Part shown: piece by piece, positions 8,880-18,236 of the stretch
Numbering within the stretch: the first letter of the stretch is position 1
Layout of the letters: each line of letters opens with the position of its first letter
Notes under the pieces: model-generated
Told to the model about the DNA's origin: nothing
Seen by the model: only the letters and a program-made list of their open reading frames with translations
Database searches by the model: none
Position numbers and translations under genes: made by a program
Source: Fischerella sp. PCC 9605
GTDB taxonomy: Bacteria; Cyanobacteriota; Cyanobacteriia; Cyanobacteriales; Nostocaceae
Length of the DNA: 64,000 nt
Assembly (NCBI RefSeq): GCF_000517105.1
Contig: NZ_ALVT01000034.1
Location: 336,610-400,609 of the forward strand
Direction of reading: 5' to 3'

Positions 8880-10070
8880 TTACTCGCCTACTAAAAGCTC
8901 ACGTAAGTATCGAGTAAGAAAGATACCATTAGGATCTAGGCGTTGACGGATTTCTTGGAAACGGTTCCACATTGGATAGAGCGATCGCAAATCTTTTGCC
9001 TTGAGTGTATGTTTCTTTCCCCAATGAGGACGTCCATCGTAAGCTTGAAAAATAGATTCAATGTCGGTGAAATACTCCCAGTGGGGAAGAGCAGCATTTT
9101 GATGAAGAGTGATAGCAACAATATCGCGTTCATAAGCATTGCTGAGGTAGGCATCGTCTCTTGCTATCGGTCGATAAAGAATCCGCCAGCCAACCATCTG
9201 ACGATGCTTTTCCTTCACTCGTTGACGCACCTTTTTAAAGCACTCAGGAGCTACTTCAACTGGTAGAGAATACTCCGATTCATCGTAGCGAAGTTCCTGT
9301 GGAGTTGGGAGAACTTCACCACTCCAGCCACTCCACTCCTTGTCAAGCCTAGCAAAAGAGAGGTCAGTTGAACCTTGCCCTGGTAGATTCCATATCCTAA
9401 TTCTTGCCTCGTCCCTACGGGGATACCAGTAGAAGGCGAAATTACGGTTTTCCTCCATTAACCAATCGAGGTTGGCAAGACAATCATCAATGTGCGTACA
9501 CCATTCTTGTCTGTGAAGCTTATAAGCTGGTAACAGGCGTAGCTTAACTGCGGTAAAAATACCGAGCGTGCCCATCGACACCCGCGCTGCTCGTAGTAAT
9601 TCCGGGTTTTGCTCCAGCGAGCATTCCACTATTTCCCCTGTGCCAGTGACCATCCGCAGCCCAATAACCTGACCCGATAGATTTGTCAGATGCTTCCCTG
9701 CGCCGTGAGTACCCGTTCCAATTGCAGGTGCAATTGCCTGATAATCCACATCGCCAATGTTTTCCATTGCCAGACCTACCTTGAGCAAGGCTTGGCTAAT
9801 GTCGTGTAATTTCATACCAGCATTGACCGTGGCTGTACCAGCTGTGGCATCGTATGACTCAATGTCCGCGAACTTTTCCAGTGAGACAAGGATATCATCC
9901 GTCTTGAAGACCTGGGAGCAGGAGTGACTGGAACCAACCACGCGCAGATTACGTTTGAAGGCTACCGCTTGGCGCACAAGATCTACAAGCATCTCCTCAT
10001 TTTCCGGCGTTTCGATGCTTTTTGGTGTAAATCGGATGCTTCCAGACCAGTTTATCCATTCTTGTTGCAT
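8880..10070 (-). CDS. FAD-linked oxidase, D-arabinono-1,4-lactone / L-gulonolactone oxidase type
   Basis: A 396-residue flavoprotein of the aldonolactone oxidase branch of the VAO family, which oxidises sugar lactones with O2 or another acceptor. The FAD domain is visible with VVGSSHS at 44-50, IENIGD-like AMENIGDVD near 101-109 and AIGTGTHGAGK at 116-126. The C-terminal substrate domain ends with the diagnostic HWGKKH near residue 350. There is no signal peptide. It is the first gene of a three-gene minus-strand operon with the rhodopsin transducer and DUF2721. The true substrate in this organism cannot be read from sequence. Confidence 0.9.
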   Translation of the reverse strand: MQQEWINWSGSIRFTPKSIETPENEEMLVDLVRQAVAFKRNLRVVGSSHSCSQVFKTDDILVSLEKFADIESYDATAGTATVNAGMKLHDISQALLKVGLAMENIGDVDYQAIAPAIGTGTHGAGKHLTNLSGQVIGLRMVTGTGEIVECSLEQNPELLRAARVSMGTLGIFTAVKLRLLPAYKLHRQEWCTHIDDCLANLDWLMEENRNFAFYWYPRRDEARIRIWNLPGQGSTDLSFARLDKEWSGWSGEVLPTPQELRYDESEYSLPVEVAPECFKKVRQRVKEKHRQMVGWRILYRPIARDDAYLSNAYERDIVAITLHQNAALPHWEYFTDIESIFQAYDGRPHWGKKHTLKAKDLRSLYPMWNRFQEIRQRLDPNGIFLTRYLRELLVGE

Positions 10071-10392
10071 ATTTCGACCTCGTAAAGACTGTTGTGGAGA
10101 ATGTTAACTACACCTGGTCATGTTCCCTTAGATAAGTAGGGTGGGCAGTGTCTACCTACGATATTTTTTAGCGTTATCAGCCCATGAAACCAACCCACGG
10201 AAGCAAAACCACTCCAGCCGTAGGATGGGATATTTTTTGGAACTATAGAGGCGACATTCATAAGCATTTTGCCTCAACTGTATAGTAGTAGGTTAAAAGC
10301 TCATGTCCGAATCATCATCTCTCTACTGAAAGAAGTACAAATTGTTACTGCGATGCTATTTGTAACCACCTATACGACATATAAATAAATTC
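10071..10392. other. Intergenic, likely promoter of the flavin oxidase operon
   Basis: No ORF or RNA gene is seen. It holds short imperfect repeats of GTAGG(A/G)TGGG type and presumably the promoter for the minus-strand operon that begins at 10070. Confidence 0.35.
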
Positions 10393-10581
10393 TTAATCGC
10401 TCATCTGGGCTAGTTTATGCCCGGTATAAGCCAGCACTTCTTCTGTTTGACCTAAGCCCATGCGACGTGCGATCGTAACTGCTGTTAACGCATAGTTGCC
10501 TGTAATCATTTTGACTTGAATGCCCGCTGCTTGACAGGCACGCACGGCAGCGCTCGCCGTGTCTTCAGAAACAATAGGCAA
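10393..10581 (-). pseudogene. P-type cation ATPase fragment
   Basis: About 62 codons matching the P/hinge region of a P-type ATPase: RACQAAGIQVKMITGNYALTA followed by IARRMGLG. The invariant Asp of the MITGD motif is Asn here, and everything before and after (phosphorylation site, membrane helices) is missing. It is a relic. Confidence 0.75.
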
Positions 10582-10901
10582 ACTCCAAGAGTGGTTGATC
10601 TCCAGTTTTGCAGCTGAAGCATTGCGTCATATCATTTCCGCTTGCGTCGGAATTACTCAACATACTATTGCTCCAGGTAGAAGCCTTTGGGGTACGAACG
10701 GCAAGTAGATGTCAGGTTCGAGGATGCCCACGAATGAAACCACACCTGTAAATCATACCTGAGACGGAAGTAGGGGTTACTAAAGCAGGGTGTAATTGAA
10801 CGGATTTCTCCATTAGATTAAACACTGTGATGAAAAAACATAGCTAATTTGCCAATTCAGAAGATGTACGCGATCGCGAATAATCCAGGAGAAAAGGTCG
10901 A
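10582..10901. other. Intergenic with decayed ATPase flank
   Basis: Sequence next to the ATPase scrap probably derives from the same lost gene but gives no continuous frame. The last part precedes a lipoprotein gene and contains an AGGAG ribosome binding site at about 10888. Nothing else is seen. Confidence 0.3.
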
Positions 10902-11105
10902 ATGCGTTATGTCCTAGCTCTCACAATGTTAATCTGCATCCTTTTGTCAGGTTGTGAATACTTTATCCCTCATACTAGTGATGCCCTTTCTCAGAGCAAG
11001 CAAGTGGAGGAACTTCACAAGCAAACCAAACTCATTGAAAGACAAACAGACGCACTAGAACGTTTATCAAACGCAGCCGAAAAACTTGCTAATCCTCAAA
11101 ATTGA
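10902..11105 (+). CDS. Small lipoprotein with coiled coil
   Basis: A 67-residue protein with a type II signal peptide. Its lipobox LLSGC puts the lipid-modified Cys at residue 18. After a short linker the rest (about 30-65) is a charged heptad-patterned helix (KQTKLIERQTDALERL), predicted to form a coiled coil. AGGAG lies before the start. It is followed by a strong nested hairpin with a T-run, so it is its own transcription unit. No known function. Confidence 0.75.
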   Translation: MRYVLALTMLICILLSGCEYFIPHTSDALSQSKQVEELHKQTKLIERQTDALERLSNAAEKLANPQN

Positions 11106-11304
11106 TTAGCGTATTTGTTTTCGACGAGAATCTAGAACTGCATGAGTGGGGAGTAGAGGTCATTCTGGAAAGTCTATTCCTCAAAAAAACTCATAACCAG
11201 CTTTCGGATTGCAGTTTTCCAAATCAGTCCAGCCACAATTAATCCCACACTACGAACCAGATTTGCTGTGACTATTTACAGCACCTTGCATGGAAATGAG
11301 GTAC

Positions 11305-11368
11305 ACCCTCACCTTTAACGGACATCCCTCTCCCAATTTTGGGAGAGGGAAAGAGGGTGAGGGTTTTT
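11305..11368 (+). terminator. Nested hairpin with T-run
   Basis: Outer arms ACCCTCAC (11305-11312) and GTGAGGGT (11357-11364) enclose an inner 11-bp hairpin (11326-11349). TTTT follows. It fits a rho-independent terminator for the lipoprotein gene, although the sequence family also occurs as a dispersed repeat in cyanobacteria. Confidence 0.65.
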
Positions 11369-11396
11369 AATGAACATGAATTAGCCGGACTCGATA

Positions 11397-12461
11397 TCAA
11401 GTAGGCGCTCCGTTACTGAATGAATAAAGTAGTAACAAGCCACCAAGGTAAATAGTTATTACTATTGCGGAATCTACTCCCATCCGATAGATAGTCTGGT
11501 TATCTCGCTCTAGTAACCCCCATAGAAAAACACAAGTAAGGACAATAGCCAAGGCACCCATGAACATAGATGGACGATCTATTGCTGCAAAAATAGTTCC
11601 CTGGCGATAGAAAATGTCTGCAATAAAGAACAAGGATACAGTAAGAGCGTTGGAACCAAAAATATTAGAAATAGCCAAATCAAAAGCGCCTAAGCGCACA
11701 GCACTAATAGTAGTAATCGCCTCTGGCAAAGAAGTAGCAAAGGCGAGTAAAGTTGCTCCTATAAAGCTGCCTCCTAATGCTGTTTGCTCCCCAAGGGTAT
11801 CTCCTATTTGCGCCAAAATCCATCCTGCGATCAAAACCACAAAGCTGTTAGCAGCAAAATATAAAAAAATTCTTTTGAGCGACAACTGATGTAGTTCTGT
11901 CGTTATTTGTTCTGTTACTTCTGCTGCTGGCTGATGGGGTAAAGTTACCGGTTGCCAGTAATCTTGCCTTTCATATCGCTGGATCATATATAGCGAGATT
12001 AGGTAGGCACCAAATACAATAACTGACCATAACCCGATTCCGAACAACGATACAAATTCTCCCGCAGCATTTGCAGCTAAGACTAAAGCAAGGAGTGTCA
12101 CGAGTACTACACCACCTAGCATTAGCACCGGTTGGGGAGCAAAAAAGGTGAGCGCTCCTTTCACCATTACCATATCGATCAAAGCGAGGATGGCCATCTG
12201 CATCCCTATTTCTCCCAAGATATTATTGGCAGCTAAGGGAGCATTACCGATCGCCGATGCTGTTGTTGTAGTTGCGATTTCCGGCAATGATGCAGCCCCA
12301 CCTAATAACAGCGCCCCAATAAAAGCTCGTCCCCAACCAGTGCGATCGGCGATAGTATCGGCGTAGATTGATAAGCGCGCACCCGTGAAACAAACAGCAC
12401 CACCCGCCACCGCAAAGATAACTAAGTTCATCCAGATGGGGTAATTGGCAAAATTTAACAT
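11397..12461 (-). CDS. CaCA-family sodium/calcium (cation/proton) exchanger
   Basis: A membrane antiporter of about 354 residues in the Ca2+/cation antiporter superfamily. Two inverted alpha-repeats are visible: GGAASLPEIATTTTA in the first half (about 55-70) and FATSLPEAITTISA with NIFGSN in the second (about 240-270). A cytosolic loop near 165-195 lies between them. Each repeat keeps the acidic Glu that coordinates the ion. About ten hydrophobic helices are predictable. The ATG at 12461 shares its A with the TGA of the upstream aminotransferase (TGATG), so the two reading frames were once translationally coupled. The transported ion is not decided by sequence. Confidence 0.87.
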   Translation of the reverse strand: MLNFANYPIWMNLVIFAVAGGAVCFTGARLSIYADTIADRTGWGRAFIGALLLGGAASLPEIATTTTASAIGNAPLAANNILGEIGMQMAILALIDMVMVKGALTFFAPQPVLMLGGVVLVTLLALVLAANAAGEFVSLFGIGLWSVIVFGAYLISLYMIQRYERQDYWQPVTLPHQPAAEVTEQITTELHQLSLKRIFLYFAANSFVVLIAGWILAQIGDTLGEQTALGGSFIGATLLAFATSLPEAITTISAVRLGAFDLAISNIFGSNALTVSLFFIADIFYRQGTIFAAIDRPSMFMGALAIVLTCVFLWGLLERDNQTIYRMGVDSAIVITIYLGGLLLLYSFSNGAPT

Positions 12462-13540
12462 CACGCTAAATCCCGAATTGCTGTTAATACCTGCTCTACT
12501 TCTTGGGGAGTGTTATACACCCCCGGTGTCAAACGGGCATGGGAAGGGGCATACGGTGTATCACTGGCGATAATATTGCGCTGCCGCAGTTGGCGTACCA
12601 CCTGCACTGGGCTAAAATGGTTGACATCAAAACAGATTATACCGGAGAAAAGATTTTTAGACATTGGCGTATAAAGGGTTACATTAGACATGTTTGCCAG
12701 ACCTTCCTTAAGTTGTCGGCTAAGACTATGGATGCGCTTTTGCACTCTTGATTTGCCAAGTTGTTGGTGAAATCTAAAAGCTTCTGCCTGCGCCCACTGA
12801 TGCTCAAAGGGTTTAAATCCCCCTGGTGTCATTCTGCCTCCCCAGTCACCAGTACGTGTGAAAGTAGGAATCGTGGGTGAAACAGCTGCTTGGGATCTGG
12901 GATTACCCCAAATGACCCCGGTACCACGGGGCGCAAACAGCCATTTGTGAGTTCCTGCGGTGAAGAAATCACAGTTCAAATCACTCATCGTTGCATCTTC
13001 TACGCCTAAACCATGCACCCCATCGACAAACAAAAGTACGCGATCGCTTTGACTGCGATTGGCGTTAATTTCTGCTAATCTGTCGGAAATTCTACGTATG
13101 GGAACCTTTAAGCCAGTACTGGAATGTACCCACGTTGCAGTAATTAAACGAGTTTGTGGGCGAACGGCATCAATTAATATATCGACAATTTCATCTTCTG
13201 ACACCTTTTGAATATTTTGGTAGAGTGGAATTTCTCGCACCGTAGCTTCTGTACGCGCTGCTTTGTAGCGCAATGATTCGTGGGTGGAGTAGTAGTCAAA
13301 TTCAGTGGTCAGCATCTCTTGATTTTCACGGATTTGCAAACCGTTGATTACTAGTGCAGTTCCCATCGTGGTGCTGTCGGTAAGTGCAATATCGCTCGAT
13401 TGTGCGCCCATATAGTTTGCTGCTGCGTCCCTTACCTCCTGTGTGAGTTGGGAATTGTTCTGTTGTAGATACAGCGCTGGATTTGCATTTAACCCGCGTT
13501 GGTGTTTTTCTATTACCTCTTGAACTGGTGTTGGGTGTGA
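12461..13540 (-). pseudogene. Class V aminotransferase / isopenicillin-N-epimerase-like, 5' truncated
   Basis: A PLP-dependent fold-type I enzyme lacking its beginning. Recognisable blocks are DSTTMG (phosphate-binding), ATWVHSSTGLKVPI, LLFVDGVHGLG (cofactor Asp) and TAGTHKWLFAPRGTG with the PLP-binding Lys. The family similarity continues upstream of the first ATG (13411) in the same frame (SHPTPVQEVIEKHQRG), with no ATG, GTG or TTG start. The frame then runs into unrelated sequence near 13540. The first 40-60 residues of a normal enzyme are therefore missing. A shortened protein from 13411 would lack part of the dimer and cofactor site. It is probably inactive. Confidence 0.75.
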
Positions 13541-13542
13541 AG

Positions 13543-13665
13543 TCAGCTTCCCAGTACTAACTTTTGTGATGAAACTTGTACTTTTTGACCGTTGCGAAGG
13601 ATAGTTGCGTTGGTTTGAACAGAGGAAGCTAAGGCCGCGATCGCGCTTTCAGCTTTAGTAAAAAA
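13543..13665 (-). pseudogene. Orphan 3' gene fragment abutting the aminotransferase
   Basis: In a different frame from the aminotransferase, a clean coding-like tail (SSVQTNATILRNGQKVQVSS, then QKLVLGS) ends in TGA at 13543, right where aminotransferase similarity begins. It has no start in the window and no recognised family. The joint looks like a deletion that fused two truncated genes. Confidence 0.3.
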
Positions 13666-13788
13666 GCATTGTTGTGAGCATACTAGAAGCGAAACCCTAG
13701 TAAATTCCAGTAGTTCAAAAACGGAATAAACATTGGTGCAGCTAGCGTGAAGATAGAATAAAGAAAGGGAATTTTGCAGAAGTCTATT

Positions 13789-14142
13789 TTAAATGAAAGG
13801 TGGCACAATTGCCAAAAGAATAGAGTTAATAATTGTTAAGGCAAGAGAACCTAGAGTAGCACTCCAAAAGCCATGTCGTAAGCGAAAACCATTTACTAAA
13901 CGAGCGGCTAAACTAAAGATAATCGAATTTAAAACAAAGAAGAATAATCCCAGCGTCAGGATGATGAATGGAAATGTAAAAAAGATCAAAATGGGAAGTA
14001 AAATAGCATTTAAAATTCCAAATACAGCCGCAGCGATCGCCGCTTTTTTAAAACTATCTATTTCAATTCCCAAAGCTGGAATTCTGGAAATAATCAAAAA
14101 GCTGATGGTAGTAACTAACCAAGTAATTAGGATGCCAATCAT
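13789..14142 (-). CDS. Phage holin superfamily IV-like membrane protein (YvlD type)
   Basis: A 117-residue protein with four hydrophobic helices and the family pattern GILNAILLPILIFFTFPFI followed by FFFVLNSIIF and a closing LTIINSILLAI helix. It matches the PF04020-type four-TMS proteins, which are widespread outside phages and whose role is unknown. No lysis genes are nearby, so a holin function is unlikely. AGAGGG precedes the ATG. Confidence 0.82.
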   Translation of the reverse strand: MIGILITWLVTTISFLIISRIPALGIEIDSFKKAAIAAAVFGILNAILLPILIFFTFPFIILTLGLFFFVLNSIIFSLAARLVNGFRLRHGFWSATLGSLALTIINSILLAIVPPFI

Positions 14143-14499
14143 GAATTATCCCTCTCTAGGTTTTTTGGATGGATAAAATAGTTATTAATGCTGAATCTTT
14201 AACTTGTAATACCAATTCAAAAAATGTTCAAGGGCAGATCAGCCCACTCGCCTTATCGGGCATCCTAAGCACTTGCGCTTAGGGTTAGGGAGAGATTTTA
14301 TCGATGTGTCGCATTCTTCTTTCAAAAAGTATAACTTCAGTGCAGATCGCCCTACTAATCAATTGTTTATTACTTGATATTTTGCTAACTTTAGTGTTAC
14401 CAGCAAATGTGACCAGAAAGTGACTGTCCACAGGATAAGCTCTGCAAGTTGTTTTATAGTTAGAGGATGTTTTAAAAGGGTGTTTTGATGTCATGCTGT

Positions 14500-14740
14500 A
14501 GGCGTAGCCTTCAGTGCAGGGTACGTAGCAAAGCGGAGTGTAGACGCATAGCGGCTTCCCGTAAGGGTAGCATCTGAGTATGTCGTCAAAAACCTAGATT
14601 CTACTCTGCGAGAAGCCCTCCGGGTACTCTGCGAGAAGCCGCGCTGCGCGCGTCTACGTCGGAACCCCCTATAAGTGCGCGCTGACTCACCGCTGCGCGT
14701 CTACGTTCCGCTAGCGCTCCACTCAGAATGACAAATTATA
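14500..14740. repeat. Cluster of dispersed GC-rich palindromic repeats
   Basis: At least four imperfect modules of the type GTGTAGACGCATAGCGGCTT / TCTGCGAGAAGCC / GCGCGTCTACG in both orientations, clearly richer in GC than the surroundings. They can fold into several hairpins. One module also occurs near 2580. They explain the absence of genes between 14143 and 14836. The small ORF frames over them are not credible. Confidence 0.75.
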
Positions 14741-14836
14741 CCTTCCTCGACTTTACAAACATCCTCTTAGAGCCGATTTCCTAGGGCGCAATTTGGGATG
14801 AATTTCAGTAGGGCGATCGCTACTTTATCAGTGGCT

Positions 14837-17026
14837 TCAAACTTTCATCACAGATTCTTCTACAATCCAAGGCTGCCAAGTTTGCTGCTTAACTTCAACA
14901 TCACCTGCTTTCACCGAAGCATCCCATTTTGTACTTTCTCCATCCCGCCAGAACCGCAGATCAACCACCGCCTTACCAACTTCCACACGTTGCAGCGTCA
15001 ATTCTGGCAACCATTCAGGTAAATAGGGGTCTACGTGCAGGCAATGATTCGGGGCATCCGCTTGCAAACCGAGCATTGCTTGTAAAATCTGAAACACACA
15101 TGCTGCTGCCCATGCTTGAGGTACGTTTGCCTCTATGTACGGTACAGGGAAGCTTCCCGGCTCTTTTTCAACTCCTGCGTAAAGCTCTGGCAGGCGATAA
15201 TTGCTAAAAAAGCTACCAGCCTCGAAAATTCCTAAAGCGACATCAGCTACTTCTTTAGAAAAACCGTAGCGTTTCAATCCCAAGGCAATGATACTGTTAT
15301 CGTGAGGCCAAACCGAGCCAAGATGGTAAGAAAACGGATTGTATGCGGAATTTTGTGTAGATAAAGTGCGAATACCCCAACCTGTCCACATATCTGGTGC
15401 AAACAAGCGCTTAACTACACGTTCAGCACGTTTTGGGCTAATCATACCGCTCCACAAACAGTGACCGGGATTAGAAGATACAGTTTTGACTGGTTTTTTA
15501 TCGGGGTCGAGGGTAAAAGCATAAAAACCGATATCATCACACCAAAAGCTTTCTTCAAATGACTGATGCAGTTTTGCAGCTTTAGTGCGTAACTCACCAG
15601 AAAATTCCCTTTCTCCCAATACATCAAATACTTCTGCCATCCGCATCCAGGCATCAAATACATAACCCTGCAACTCACACAAAGCCTTGGGTGCTTTCAC
15701 CTGAGTTCCATCTGGGTAGACAATGGCATCACCAGAATCTTTCCAACCTTGGTTGTCGATTCCGTAACCCGAATTGCTGCGAATTTGGTACTCTTGAAAA
15801 CCATCGCCGTCAAAATCGCCATATTTATCAATCCACTCTAAGCAGCGCAAAGCAACATCTCGCTGTTCGTGCAGTAGCGAAGTATCTCCCAGCCATTTCC
15901 AAGCTTCATGTAACAGAATTAAATACAATGGTGTGGCATCAGCAGTTCCATAGTAAGGTGTGTGGGGAATTTGCCCTAAACGTGCCAACTCTCCAGTACG
16001 AATTTCATGTAAAATCTTGCCTGGTTGAGCATCGCGCCAATCATCCAACTCAGTAGCTTGCAATTGACCCAGTTTCTTGAGAGTTCCGAGTGCAAAGCCT
16101 GCATGAGTTATCATATTTTGCAAGCTAACTATTATACTGTCCCGACCGAAAACCGTTACGAACTTAGGAACACCAGCCGCAGGTATCCATACATCGGGTG
16201 CGAGGTCATAATCATAAAGTCGCAACGCACCGATATCTTCCACAGACTGACGGTAGAGTAAGTTCAAATGCTCATTTGGACTCTTAAGTTCGGTAACGCT
16301 ATCAACCCACTGACAATGTAACCGTTCAATTTCTGTGTTAATAACATTCCTATCAACGGCTGTTTTGTAGGAGAAATCTACTGTAGAGCGTACGCGGCCA
16401 TTGTCAACTAAGATGTAATTGCAACTAGCCTGCCAGCTTTCTCCTGGTTCTAATTTGACTTCAAAAGTGATGCGACCGTTGGCAGAATGAGGAGTGGATG
16501 TACAGTTACTAATTTGATAAATTAAGCAACGATAAAAATCATCATTAGTATAGCTGGTGCTTAACTCTTTTTTCTCTTTATCCCATCTAGTTTCAATACG
16601 TCCTCGTCGTACAAATTGCCGTGTCTCCACTTCAAAAATATCGGCAAAATCTGAGCGCATGGCAATTTCTAAATTGAAGCTAACTGGTTCAATACCATAA
16701 TTGGTTAAATCCAATTCTTCATGGATTCCTTCCTCAACAGTTCTACTAATAATAAGTGACACAGAACCTTCAGGAACTTTGCCGTTTCTACTGGTAAATT
16801 CAGGATTGGTCAGGTAAACCCGTGCAGCGTAATAGGTGGTTGTGGTAGAACTCAGACGAGTCCAAGCGTAACCGTCAATATAGCAGGCATAGTAACTCAA
16901 ATAACGAGTATCTTCGGAAAAAATACCTTGATGACCATCATGGTGAATATTTCCATTTAAATCAGTCACCATAAAGGTACTGCCATGATTAATTGTTAAA
17001 ATCGGAGAACCAACACTGATTCGCAT
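14837..17026 (-). CDS. Amylo-alpha-1,6-glucosidase-like (glycogen debranching) enzyme
   Basis: A 729-residue cytosolic glycosidase. The N-terminal beta-sandwich domain (about 1-230; TFMVTDLNGNI, GIFSEDTRYLSYY) is the GDE_N-bis type. The (alpha/alpha)6 catalytic part follows, with VTVFGRDSIIVSLQ (catalytic-region Asp), DGTPLYLI-like DATPLYLILLHEAWKW, EYQIRSNSGYGIDNQGWKDS and SVWPHDNSIIALGLKRYG near the end. Members remove alpha-1,6 branches or related oligosaccharides in glycogen or trehalose metabolism. A good AGGAG lies 5 bases before ATG 17026. It is a single-gene unit flanked by repeats. The exact substrate is not certain because this family also contains other glycosidases. Confidence 0.88.
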   Translation of the reverse strand: MRISVGSPILTINHGSTFMVTDLNGNIHHDGHQGIFSEDTRYLSYYACYIDGYAWTRLSSTTTTYYAARVYLTNPEFTSRNGKVPEGSVSLIISRTVEEGIHEELDLTNYGIEPVSFNLEIAMRSDFADIFEVETRQFVRRGRIETRWDKEKKELSTSYTNDDFYRCLIYQISNCTSTPHSANGRITFEVKLEPGESWQASCNYILVDNGRVRSTVDFSYKTAVDRNVINTEIERLHCQWVDSVTELKSPNEHLNLLYRQSVEDIGALRLYDYDLAPDVWIPAAGVPKFVTVFGRDSIIVSLQNMITHAGFALGTLKKLGQLQATELDDWRDAQPGKILHEIRTGELARLGQIPHTPYYGTADATPLYLILLHEAWKWLGDTSLLHEQRDVALRCLEWIDKYGDFDGDGFQEYQIRSNSGYGIDNQGWKDSGDAIVYPDGTQVKAPKALCELQGYVFDAWMRMAEVFDVLGEREFSGELRTKAAKLHQSFEESFWCDDIGFYAFTLDPDKKPVKTVSSNPGHCLWSGMISPKRAERVVKRLFAPDMWTGWGIRTLSTQNSAYNPFSYHLGSVWPHDNSIIALGLKRYGFSKEVADVALGIFEAGSFFSNYRLPELYAGVEKEPGSFPVPYIEANVPQAWAAACVFQILQAMLGLQADAPNHCLHVDPYLPEWLPELTLQRVEVGKAVVDLRFWRDGESTKWDASVKAGDVEVKQQTWQPWIVEESVMKV

Positions 17027-17173
17027 AGCTTACTCCTGAAAATTTGTTTAAATAAATAATGAAATTGTTATTATGCCTTATAAGTTAAGAGCAACTATGT
17101 AAGTTTGCTGAGCTAAAGTTTAAAGAAGAGATAACACCAGTTTTATGTGAAATAAATATTGTCGAATTTCAAT

Positions 17174-17479
17174 TTATATCGGCTGGTTCATACTTGTTGA
17201 AATACTTAAGAACAGCAAATTTTCGGACATAAAACGCATGAGAGAATTGCGACCGGAAGCGAACAAATTGGATTTTAAAAGCATGAGTTTTGCGAGACGA
17301 CGTGACTCAGCCTGAATAGCATCAACACGGTTACGTCGGCGTTTGATAAACAAGTCGATCGCATTAGGAACGTACTTTGAGGTAGCGCGCGAAAGTTCGT
17401 CATAAAGGTCAGCAGCAGATTCCATTGCCATAGACGCGCCAACACCAGCAGTGGGTAGAAAGGTTGCTGAGGCGTCATC
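17174..17479 (-). pseudogene. C-terminal fragment of an FAD-dependent monooxygenase
   Basis: About 100 codons matching the end of a salicylate-hydroxylase/geranylgeranyl-reductase-like flavoprotein. The GD-box region survives as DDASATFLPTAGVGASMAME (normally GDAAH), followed by a helical tail with RRRNRVDAIQAESRRLAKLM. Everything N-terminal, including the GxGxxG nucleotide site, is gone. It is replaced by a low-complexity GGGAATAGGG-type repeat from 17480. It is unrelated in position to the intact monooxygenase at 18907-20607. Confidence 0.78.
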
Positions 17480-17741
17480 GAAGAAGGGAATAGGGAACGG
17501 GGAATAGGGAACAGTTTCCTGTTCAGAGTTCCCCATCGGGCTCTAAAACCCCATCAATTATTACGTTGCAATTTGAGTGTTGAGGTCGCGCATCCCCATC
17601 CCAAACGCTTCTGTTCCCTGTTGCCTTTTAATTTTCTAATCCTGATTTGAACTAATGCATGGGCAGGCAAACAGCAGCTTTGTACGTCTGAGTACGCCTC
17701 AATAAAGCTTGTTGGCAAATACAAGCAAGAAAAAAGATGTG

Positions 17742-17864
17742 TCAGGGGGAAGGCGTTGGAGTCGCAGGAGGTGGAGTATCTGCTGGTGGAGTCGCAGGCT
17801 CACAGGCTCCAATAAGTATAGTTAGTCCCAAAATTGAAGCTAGAAAAAGGAATTTTCTATTCAT
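17742..17864 (-). CDS. Small Pro-rich lipoprotein (40 aa)
   Basis: A 40-residue reading frame with a lipoprotein signal peptide (MNRKFLFLASILGL, lipobox LIGAC) and a tail of Pro/Thr/Ala (TPPADTPPPATPTPSP). GGAGAAG precedes the ATG. It is a short paralogue of the lipoprotein at 18394-18693, and DNA upstream of both genes is also similar, so the pair arose by tandem duplication. The function of such short surface lipoproteins is unknown. Confidence 0.65.
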   Translation of the reverse strand: MNRKFLFLASILGLTILIGACEPATPPADTPPPATPTPSP

Positions 17865-17905
17865 AACTTCTCCTTTGAAGGTTTAAGTGAAAAACCAGGC
17901 AATGA

Positions 17906-18175
17906 TTACTTGAGAATTGCAAAAGAAGCTGTTTGAAGGTTTGCTCTATCGTGAGTGATTTCAGAATGCTTTACATCCACCGATGGTTGTACACACTTAA
18001 TTGTCAATTCCATAGTTGCAACTTCTCCAATTGCACCCTCAAAATTCCATACCAAATAAATCCAAGAAATAGAGAATTGCCAAGCCTGTAAAGAAAATCC
18101 CGACAGAATCATGTTTCGATATTCTTCGTTTGGATAAAATAAGGAGACACTTTTCTGTCGGTTAGGGATTTCCAA
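17906..18175 (-). CDS. Unknown ORF in duplicated segment
   Basis: An 89-codon frame ending in ELTIKCVQPSVDVKH and a short helix-like tail (QTASFAILK). A partly deleted relative of its end is found in the second copy at 18715-18885, with DVKHFEITQDKAILETAS in one frame. Preservation of that reading frame in both copies hints it was coding. No family is recognised, and the 5' part may be spurious. Confidence 0.35.
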   Translation of the reverse strand: MEIPNRQKSVSLFYPNEEYRNMILSGFSLQAWQFSISWIYLVWNFEGAIGEVATMELTIKCVQPSVDVKHSEITHDRANLQTASFAILK

Positions 18176-18217
18176 GAAATAAATTATCCTGGACTGTGGA
18201 GTGCGCCCTTATCAAGT

Positions 18218-18236
18218 GGCAGGCGAGACGCCTGCC
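18218..18236. repeat. GGCAGGCG-AGA-CGCCTGCC hairpin
   Basis: A perfect 8-bp stem with an AGA loop. The hairpin at 36387-36405 has the same design and loop with changed, compensating stem bases. It belongs to a mobile-looking cyanobacterial palindromic repeat family. Confidence 0.6.

Noticed and set aside
13789-14142. True phage holin
   Set aside because: The family is common in bacterial chromosomes and no endolysin or phage gene is adjacent.
14285-14494. Minus-strand frame of 69 codons
   Set aside because: No ribosome binding site, poor composition, borders the repeat cluster.
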